DNA of 55,420 nucleotides from Entophlyctis helioformis (lineage: Eukaryota > Chytridiomycota > Chytridiomycetes > Chytridiales > Chytriomycetaceae), in assembly GCA_025526915.1 (NCBI GenBank), contig JAHLKH010000182.1, forward strand, positions 1 through 55,420, given 5' to 3'. The position numbers and the translations under genes are program-made. The notes beneath the pieces are model-generated. The model saw only the letters and a program-made list of their open reading frames with translations, had not been told where the DNA came from and made no database searches. How positions within the stretch are numbered: the stretch's first letter is position 1; each line of letters begins with the position of its first letter. Shown here in pieces: positions 24,683 to 33,185 of this stretch.

Positions 24683-27219
24683 CTACTCCTGGTTGCCGGC
24701 CTCGTCCAGCTTCTTGACCTTGCCCTCGACCTTGAGGTCGTTGCCCGTCAGGCGCTTGTAAATGTCCTTGACATCGTTGCACGTCGTCTCAAAGTGCGAC
24801 GTGGCGTCGTACGAGCGCGAGACGTAGATGCCGTCGGCCTTGCCGTCGGACACGGGCTCGTAGAGGTCCTGGATGTCGACAAACTTCTCGAGGATCGGGC
24901 CGAGCAGAGCAAGGCCGGGCTCGCACTCCTTCTCGGGGCGGTCCGTCTCGACAATGGTCGACACAATGGCAACAAAGTAGTCCTTGGCGCACACCGAGTG
25001 GGCAGACGACACGGCCGCAACGTAAATGTCTGTTGTCGACAAGTGGCCGGCGGGGTCAGTGCATCATGCGCTCAACTAGCCCGGCGGCGGCGTGCATCGG
25101 CCAAGGCATAGATAGACTCACCGTGCTGGCGGTTGACCTGGTTCTGGGGGATGACGACCTGAACAGAGTCGGCGTCGCCGGTGTTGGGGATCGTGTGGTT
25201 GAGGATGCAGATGATGCGCACAACCGAGCCGACCTTCTTGACCTTGTCGCTAAAGTACGAGGGGTCGCCAATGACGGCCTTGGCACGGGCAGTCTCGCCG
25301 TCAGACTTGACACCGACAACCTTGCCGTTCTCCATGACGATCTCGTCAATCTTCTTCTGGAGCATGTAAGTGCCGCCGTAGATGGCGCTCAGTCTGGCCC
25401 ACGCCAACCATGTAGCAGATGGAGATGGAGGATAGCACGTCAGCATCGGGGTGATTGAAAGCGTAGACATTCCAGCAGACAGACGCACCTGGCAAAGCCC
25501 TGGGGAAGCTCGCCGAGACCGTAGACCGGGTAGATGTAGGGCGACTTGCCGTAACGCGCCATCGAGTTCATGTAGAGGCAGATGCGCTCGTACGTGTCGC
25601 GGGCGGGCTCGGTCATGTAGCTGTCGTCCAGGTGAAGGGCGAGCGAGTGGCCGATAAAGTCCTGCGTGCCGGCCGACAGAGAGAACTTCTTGTACACATC
25701 CGCCATGGTGTTGACGTTGAGGTCGAGGCCTAGCCATCGTGCGTGTGCACACCAGCACAGACACACAAAAACACAGACACGCGGGCAGATGCGATCGGTC
25801 ACGGAAATGCGAGATGCGTTAGATCTGCGGCACACAGACGCCACACCAAAGCACGGCGGACGCACCCTGGTTGACCGAGTCGGAGGGGGGCTTGGTGAAG
25901 TCGTAGGCCTGGATGAACTCAAAGAACGACTTGAGGTAGCGCTTCTCAAAGATGCCACTGAGCGACGAGGTGAGGGCCTCCTGGGTGCTGGACGGCACCT
26001 TGTAGATCTTGCCGTCGCGGTAGACAAACGAGCCGGCAATCTGGCGGAACTCGAGGTAGCGGGTCACGTCGGTGTGGTAGAGGATGTTGACAAACTCGCC
26101 CGAGGCCATGGCGAACTTGGGGATCAGGTCGACGTTGTAGTCGCGGTCACGGCCAAACTTCTCGGGGGGAGACATGCCGTTTCTAAACTTGCGGTACAGC
26201 TGTAGGCATGTGCACGAGCGAGCACGCGAGATTTGGGACGGAGTGGGGCAGTATGGGTGGGATGGACGGGTTGGGTGGCGTCAGTTGCATGTCATGCAGG
26301 GGTTTGCAGCGAGTGGCGCCATGTGCATGCACGGCAGCGCAGCAAGCCAGCGCAGGCCGCCGGCCAAGATATGATCTGGATGGTGGTGGGACGCCTTGCG
26401 GGCACAGGCGTCCCGACGCGGCAGGCGGCATGCGGCATGGCGTCGGCCGTCGCACGCACGCACACGCATCATCATCATCGACACGATCAAGATCAGCGGC
26501 CGGCGGCAAGCGCAAGCATGCAAGGGGGTGGCAAACACACGGCTGTGGCAATCGTTCGCTGTGGCATAGCACGGCGGGCAGACAACAAGACAGCCGGGCA
26601 GACGACAGACACACGCACCTGGGAGAGGTTCAGCGAGGCGCTCTCGCCACCGTAGTAGTCGTTGCGGTCCATGTGGAGGACCTTCTTGCCCTCGACGGAG
26701 AGCAGGCCCGAGAGAATGCACTCGGTGAGGCCGGTGCCGAGAACAATGACGTCGTACTCCTCGTCCTGGCGGGTGGTGGTGGTGGGATGGTGGTGGTGGT
26801 CAGCGAGGATGTGGGGCAGAGGGGCAGAGGGGCAGAAGTGCAGTGCACGGCCGTGGCGTGCCAGCCAGTGCCAGCCAGTGCCAGCCAGTGCCAGCCAGTG
26901 CCAGCCAGTGCCAGCCAGTGACTGCCTGTGCCTGTGTGCGCACACAGGGCGAGCAACCAAGTGGCGGCGGCATGCGAGGCTCAACGGGATCCCGCCAGAT
27001 TGCGGCACCTGCCAGCGACGCCAGCCAGCGACGGCGTGCAAGTATGCAAGTGCGAGTGCGAGAGGGAACAGGGCGAGGGCATGGGGAGGGGTTGTGGGTG
27101 CAGAGAGAAGGCAGAAGGCAGAAGGCAGAAGGACGGCAGAGAGAGGGCAGAGGGACGGCAGAGGGACGGCAGAGGGACGGCAGATGCGCATCTGCGGGCA
27201 CACGGCGCCTGCTCACCAT
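24683..27219 (-). CDS. GDI1: Rab GDP-dissociation inhibitor
   Basis: Six exons (27219-27217, 26765-26619, 26199-25866, 25729-25489, 25393-25122, 25029-24683), 447 aa, the normal length. GDI hallmarks are [20 protein letters not shown] (FAD-like fold), [41 protein letters not shown], and C-terminal [22 protein letters not shown] extracts prenylated GDP-Rabs from membranes and recycles them through the cytosol. The first exon is the ATG alone: a GTGAGC donor follows directly, and phase 0 joins it to DEEYDV as in other GDIs. That 451-bp intron carries two minisatellites. The second long frame around 26493-27203 is intron read-through, not coding. Confidence 0.95.
26861..26920. repeat. Minisatellite, six perfect copies of CCAGCCAGTG
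   Basis: A 10-bp unit repeated exactly six times inside GDI intron 1. There are no spacers, so it is not a CRISPR array. Confidence 0.97.
27105..27184. repeat. Purine-rich minisatellite (AGAAGGC / AGAGGGACGGC units)
   Basis: About four AGAAGGC units are followed by several AGAGGGACGGC units, close to the donor side of GDI intron 1 and in the shared 5' region with the SRA1-like gene. Confidence 0.85.
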
Positions 27220-27398
27220 GACTGCTGCGTGTGGTGCGTGTGGTGCGTGGTGAAAGTGAACGTTGCGGCGTCGAGCGTGCGATTTGAGTGTGGACGCAGA
27301 GTCACGTGACGCGCGACCTCACGTTCTGCTGGCTTCTGTGGCGGGCGATGGTGGTCTGTCCGTGGTCAGCCAGCCAGCCAGCTCGTCAGTTGCAAGAC
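27220..27398. promoter_or_regulatory. Bidirectional promoter GDI / SRA1-like gene
   Basis: 179 bp between divergent start codons. It contains GTGTGGTGCGTGTGGTGCG direct repeats next to the GDI start. Confidence 0.45.
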
Positions 27399-28454
27399 AT
27401 GTACAATCAGAGCGGCTACGGCCAGCAGCAGCAGCAGCAGCAGCAGCCATACCAGCAGCCATACCAGCAACAGCAGCAGCCATACCAGCAACAGCAGCAG
27501 CCATACCAGCAGCAGCAGCCCGCTTATGGCGCTGGCGGATATCCTCCATCCCAACAGCAACACACGCAGCAGCCATACCAGCCCATGCCGCAACAAGGCC
27601 AGCAGCCATATCCTCCTATGCCGCAACAGGGCCAGCATCAAGGCCAGCAGCCCATGCAGCAAGGCCAGCAGCCATACCAGCCACAGCAGATGATGCCGCC
27701 GCCAACCATGGGGCACGGCCAGCAGCCGGCTGGCGGCATGGGCCTCCCTCCTCCAACGAGGCTGCCGTACTCGGCCTATCCCGAGTACAACGTTGCCGCC
27801 AATAGCCACTCCTACCAAGGCGCCGTCTCGGGCCTGTCTGGGTGGAACGATCCGCCCAAGCTCAAGGCGCCCGGCGGCATCGACGTGGACAAGATCCTCT
27901 CGTCGGTCGAGTCGCCTGAGGGCGTGATCGTGGCGGCCTTTACCGAGGCGATCGACTCGGTCAAGGGCATCGTCGCGGTACGTGGACGGTGGCTGGCCTG
28001 ATGATCGGGGTGTGGATGCTGGATGCTGCATGCAAGGGAGGATCGTGAGGATGGAAGATGGCAGGGATCGGGACTGCCGTTGGCTGACTTCAATGGCACA
28101 CTTGCAGCACCAGCCGGCACAGCGCCAAAAGGTCGAAGACACGGAGCGCCGCATCGACGGCCTGTTTGACCGTCTTGCAAGCCACAAGATTGACAGGGTT
28201 GTCCTTGCGCAGCTGCTCGAGGTCGCCCAGGGTAGGCATTCCATGCACCTGCTTGCTCATTCGCTCATTCGCTCATTCGTGTTCCTGCTCGTCATGCATC
28301 TGACCTTTGGATGGCGTGCATTGCTGCAGATCTCAACAACAGAGACTTTGCCAACGGCCAGGCCCGCGTGCTCAAGATGATGACATCCAACTATTCCAAC
28401 GAGACGGCGTGGCTGCTGGGTGCGAAGCGGCTGATTGAGCTGCTGCGGATGTGA
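27399..28454 (+). CDS. SRA1: SRA1-domain (Sec31 C-terminus-like) protein with Gln/Pro-rich N-terminus
   Basis: Three exons (27399-27977, 28108-28231, 28330-28454), 275 aa. Residues 1-130 are QQPYQ and QGQQPY repeats from CAG/CCA-rich DNA. Then comes GWNDPPKLKAPGG, the signature shared by SRA1 proteins and the Pro-rich part of Sec31. A helical domain follows (VEDTERRIDGLFDRLASHK ... NETAWLLGAKRLIELLRM), matching the helical bundle of the SRA1/Sec31 C-terminus. There is no WD40 region, so this is not the COPII coat subunit itself. In animals SRA1 protein is a transcription co-regulator; its role in fungi is unclear. The last codons are duplicated downstream with the P450 genes. Confidence 0.82.
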
Positions 28455-30775
28455 GGACTTGGCATGCCACCACGACCGCGACCCCATACCACCTGTGCCA
28501 CGACTGTCCCACTACACACCTCCTACATCCCCGCCAATGAATGCTTGGCCGTCCAAGCATCGTTTTGCTTTTGTTGAAAGCACCACTCGTCATTGCCACA
28601 GCTCCTTCAAAATGCGGCCAGCGTGTGCCCTTGCCCCTTTCCATCAAACCATGGCAGTGATCTCGACCCTGGTGAACAGCATCTCGCCTCTGCAGCGCAT
28701 CCTCATCGCTGCTGCTGCTGCTGCCGTGCCGCTGCTCTGGATGGCTCTCAGTGCTGTGGCCAAAAACCCGCCCAAAGGCGTCCCTGGCCCGTTCGCTTGG
28801 CCGCTCTTTGGGCAGATGTTTTCTGTTGCCAAGTACGTCAACGCCACCTAACCACTCCTTGCCCCTCGCTTTGACTGGGATCTCAACTTGGTTCTCATGC
28901 CATGACTTACCGGTCCACAGGTATGCACAGGTTGGGCAGCTCCATACTTTCTTTACGGAGGGCTTCAGAAAGTATGGCTCCATCTTCGCCGTACCCCTCG
29001 CCGGCAGGTACTTTGTCACGACCTCGGACGCCGACGCCATCAAGGACATCCTGAACAACACGGGCAGCTTTGTTCGCGGCGAGAACCCCTGGAAAGCCAC
29101 AAAGTAAGCTGGCTTGCGTGCACCTTGAAAGTCGTCCACTCACAGGCGGTGCGTGCAGGGACTTTATCAAGTACTCGCTGGCCATCCTGCCGACCGGTCC
29201 AACGTGGCGCCGCCATCGCAAGCTGATGCAGCCTGCCTTCGGCCCGTCGCATCTGCGTCAGACGGTGGATGCTGCGACTAAAGTTGCTGACAAGATCACG
29301 GCCGACTGGACGTCGTCCATGGCTGCCACTGGCGAAAAGACAATCGTTGTCGACGCTTACAAGTACATGAGTGCGGCTGCTCTCGACGTCATTTCCAAGA
29401 TCGCCTTCTCCAAGGATGACGGTGCTGTCGGGTCCATTACCAAGAAAGAGTCCAGCAAGGTGTCGCATGCATCGCTTCCTGCAAGTGCCCGTTGTGTTCA
29501 TCTGCTAACCTGTCCCTGCGGCGACTTTGCGTGTTGACAGACTGCCGAGATGTTTGACGAAGTTTCGGCCTTGATGCAGCTTGTAAGTTGACGCCAATGT
29601 CGCATGCCTTGAAGACAGCCGCCTAATCGTTGTATCCTGCAGCGCCTCTTCTCTCCCCCATGGTTGTGGTCGTGGATGGGCATTTCCAGCAGCTCGCCGC
29701 GTGTGACTTCACTCCGCGACTCATCACAGGCGTTTGTCATGGACGTGATTGCCGAGCGTCGTGCTGCCACGAGCCTTGGCGAGCACCAGGCGAAGGGCAA
29801 GTGGGACATGGACGTGCTCGACCGTTTCCTGCAAAACAGTGCCGAGCTGAACCCCGACGGCGAGGGACTGAGCGAGGACGAGATCATTGGCGAAACCCTC
29901 ACGATGTTTGTGGCTGGTCACGAGTAAGCATGGAGCTGTGGTAGCGATGCCGTGTATGTTCACACAAGCTGACTCGTATTGTCCACAGAACAACCGCAAA
30001 CTCAATGACCTTTATCATCATGGTTCTCTGCCAGAACTCGGACGTCATGGCAAAGGTTGTCGCAGAGATCGACCGTGTGTATGCAGCTATTGACGGCAAA
30101 GTTACGACCGAGAACCTCTTTGAGTTCAAGTAAGTTGGCCCATCCCACTGATTCATGGATAGTCGGCATGGACTGATCCTCACATCGATACTGCTGGGCC
30201 AGGTACCTCGACTGGGTGATCAAGGAGACAATGCGTCTGTACCCAGTTGCTTCATTCATTGCACGCGAGTCTGCCATGCCCGTGACACTCTTGGGCCACG
30301 CCTTCCCGGCCAAAACCTCGGTGCTTTCCAACATCATGAACCTGCACCGCAACCCCAAGTACTGGACCGATCCCGACACCTTCAACCCCGACCGTTGGGC
30401 TCTGCCGCCTGTTCCCGGATCCTACCTTCCGTTTGGCGAAGGTCCAATGGTGTGCATCGGACAGAAGATGGCCAACATTGAGATGCGCGTCGTCATGATC
30501 AACCTCCTCCGTTGCTTCACGTTCGAGATGGTTCGCGACCAGAAACTCGAGTTTGTCACCATACTCTCGTACAGCCTCAAGAACGGCCTCAAGGTCAACG
30601 TGACTGAGCGCAAGATGTGATGCTTCTCAAGAAACCCGACGTCCATCTTGTGAATGAAATGCGATGAAGCCGCCTGCAAGCCGTGGCTGAAACAGCGAGC
30701 ACCGTGAATCAAGACCTGCTGATCGTGGCACATCCAGCAGCCCAGTCACTCAGCTTTAGCTGGATCGAGTATGGC
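28422..30775 (+). repeat. Tandem duplication unit A (SRA1 tail + P450 + flank)
   Basis: Aligns with 30776-33128 at an offset of about 2354 bp, with only a few single-base indels. Long stretches, introns included, are identical or nearly so. The left edge lies within the last codons of the SRA1-like gene. Confidence 0.9.
28651..30620 (+). CDS. Cytochrome P450, copy A (intact)
   Basis: Seven exons (28651-28832, 28921-29103, 29159-29459, 29541-29582, 29643-29923, 29989-30129, 30203-30620), 515 aa. An N-terminal ER anchor (RILIAAAAAAVPLLWMAL) is followed by the Pro-rich hinge PPKGVPGPF. The I-helix is AGHETTANS, the K-helix is KETMRL (ExxR), the PERF-like segment is FNPDRW, and the heme loop is PFGEGPMVCIGQ (FxxGxxxCxG). 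It is a monooxygenase needing NADPH-P450 reductase. The family resembles CYP3/CYP4-type or fungal fatty-acid/sterol hydroxylases, but the substrate cannot be assigned. An ATG 39 bases upstream (28612) is in frame; 28651 has the better context (ACCATGG). Exon 4 is a 42-nt microexon. Confidence 0.92.
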
Positions 30776-30808
30776 GCGAAGCGGCTGATCGAGCTGCTGC
30801 GGATGTGA
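30776..30808 (+). pseudogene. Detached copy of the SRA1 gene tail (T2)
   Basis: Encodes AKRLIELLRM and stop in the same spelling as the real SRA1 C-terminus, but has no SRA1 exon upstream. It sits directly after P450 copy A and marks the duplication junction. Confidence 0.8.
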
Positions 30809-31005
30809 TGGAGCGGCATGCCACCACGACCGCGACCCCATACCACCTGTGCCACGACTGTCCCACTACACACCTCCTACATCCCCGCCAATGAATGCTT
30901 GGCCGTCCAAGCATCGTTTTGCTTTTGTTGAAAGCCACCACTCGTCATTGCCACAGCTCCTTCAAAATGCGGCCAGCGTGTGCCCTTGCCCCTTTCCATC
31001 AAACC

Positions 31006-32973
31006 ATGGCAGTGATCTCGACTCTGGTGAACAGCATCTCGCCTCTGCAGCGCATCCTCATCGCTGCTGCTGCTGCTGCCGTGCCGCTGCTCTGGATGGC
31101 TCTCAGTGCTGTGGCCAAAAACCCGCCCAAAGGCGTCCCTGGCCCGTTCGCTTGGCCGCTCTTTGGGCAGATGTTTTCTGTTGCCAAGTACGTCAACGCC
31201 ACCTAACCACTCCTTGCCCCTCGCTTTGACTGGGATCTCAACTTGGTTCTCATGCCATGACTTACCGGTCCACAGGTATGCACAGGTTGGGCAGCTCCAT
31301 ACTTTCTTTACGGAGGGCTTCAGAAAGTATGGCTCCATCTTCGCCGTACCCCTCGCCGGCAGGTACTTTGTCACGACCTCGGACGCCGACGCCATCAAGG
31401 ACATCCTGAACAACACGGGCAGCTTTGTTCGCGGCGAGAACCCCTGGAAAGCCACAAAGTAAGCTGGCTTGCGTGCACCTTGAAAGTCGTCCACTCACAG
31501 GCGGTGCGTGCAGGGACTTTATCAAGTACTCGCTGGCCATCCTGCCGACCGGTCCAACGTGGCGCCGCCATCGCAAGCTGATGCAGCCTGCCTTCGGCCC
31601 GTCGCATCTGCGTCAGACGGTGGATGCTGCGACTGAAGTCGCCAACAAGATCAAGGCCGAGTGGACGTCGGTCATGGCTGCTACTGGCGAAAAGACAATC
31701 GTTGTCGACGCTTACAAGTACATGGGTGCGGCTGCTCTCGACGTCATTTCCAAGATCGCCTTCTCCAAGGATGACGGTGCTGTCGGGTCCATTACCAAGA
31801 AAGAGTCCAGCAAGGTGTCGCATGCATCGCTTCCTGCAAGTGCCCTTTGTGTTCATCTGCTAACCTGTCCCTGCGGCGGCTTCGCGTGCTGGCAGACCGC
31901 ATGGATGTTTGAAGAGATTGGACCCTGATGCAGCTTGTAAGTTGACGCCAATGTCGCATGCCTTGAAGACAGCCGCCTAATCGTTGTACCAACAGCGCCT
32001 CTTCTCTGCCCCTGCGATGTGGTCGTGGATGGGCATTTCCAGCAGCTCGCCGCGTGTGACTTCACTCCGCGACTCATCACAGGCGTTTGTCATGGACGTG
32101 ATTGCCGAGCGTCGTGCTGCCACGAGCCTTGGCGAGCACCAGGCGAAGGGCAAGTGGGACATGGACGTGCTCGACCGTTTCCTGCAAAACAGTGCCGAGC
32201 TGAACCCCGACGGCGAGAGACTGAGCGAGGACGAGATCATTGGCGAAACCCTCACGATGTTTGTGGCTGGTCACGAGTAAGCATGGAGCTGTGGTCGCGA
32301 TGCCGTGTATGTTCACACAAGCTGACTCGTATTGTCCACAGAACAACCGCAAACTCAATGACCTTTATCATCATGGTTCTCTGCCAGAACTCGGACGTCA
32401 TGGCAAAGGTTGTCGCAGAGATCGACCGTGTGTATGCAGCTATTGACGGCACAGTTACGACCGAGAACCTCTTTGAGTTCAAGTAAGTTGGCCCATCCCA
32501 CTGATTCATGGATAGTCGGCATGGACTGATCCTCACATCGATACTGCTGGGCCAGGTACCTCGACTGGGTGATCAAGGAGACAATGCGTCTGTACCCAGT
32601 TGTTCCTTTCATTGCACGCGAGTCTGCCAAGCCGGTGACACTCATGGGCCACACCTTCCCGGCCAAAACCTCGGTGCTTTCCAACATCATGAACCTGCAC
32701 CGCAACCCCAAGTACTGGACCGATCCCGACACCTTCAACCCCGACCGTTGGGCTCTGCCGCCTGTTCCCGGATCCTACCTTCCGTTTGGCGAAGGTCCAA
32801 TGGTGTGCATCGGACAGAAGATGGCCAACATTGAGATGCGCGTCGTCATGATCAACCTCCTCCGTTGCTTCACGTTCGAGATGGTTCGCGACCAGAAACT
32901 CGAGTTTGTCACGACCTCGACATATGGCCTCAAGAACGGCTTCAAAGTCAATGTGACTGAGCGCAAGATGTGA
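31006..32973 (+). CDS. Cytochrome P450, copy B, with a frameshifted microexon
   Basis: The same seven exons as copy A (31006-31187, 31276-31458, 31514-31814, 31896-31936, 31996-32276, 32342-32482, 32556-32973). Exon 4 is 41 nt instead of 42 and reads into TGA at 31926-31928, so the straight splice product is truncated before the I-helix. Exon 3 ends and exon 5 starts in phase 0, so skipping exon 4 would leave an open frame with all P450 motifs (AGHETTANS, KETMRL, PFGEGPMVCIGQ) and lose 14 residues. Amino-acid differences from copy A cluster near the substrate-recognition segments after the ExxR helix and near the C-terminus. It is either a recent pseudogene or an exon-skipping isoform. Confidence 0.75.
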
Positions 32974-33128
32974 TGCTTCTCAAGAAACTCGACGTCCATC
33001 TTGTGAATGAAGTGCGATGAAGCCGCCTGCAAGCCGTGACTGAAACAGCGAGCACCGTGAATCAAGACCTGCTGATTGTGGGACGTCCAGCAGCCCAGTC
33101 ACTCAGCTTTAGCTGGATCAAGTATGGT

Positions 33129-33161
33129 GCCAAGCAGCTGATCGAGCAGACGGAAACCTGA
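33129..33161 (+). pseudogene. Degenerate third copy of the SRA1 tail (T3)
   Basis: Reads AKQLIEQTET then a stop, preceded by the same flank as T2 (AGCTTTAGCTGGATC). It lies after P450 copy B and just before the next gene. Confidence 0.65.
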
Positions 33162-33185
33162 TCAATTCGTCATCGTTTTGCCCTC

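Larger units (their letters stand above)
30776..33128 (+). repeat. Tandem duplication unit B
   Basis: Second copy of the 2.35-kb unit. Differences from unit A are clustered in short exon patches rather than spread over introns and flanks. Confidence 0.9.

Noticed and set aside
26861..26920. Regular short repeats resembling a CRISPR array
   Set aside because: Perfect tandem units with no spacers, inside a eukaryotic intron.
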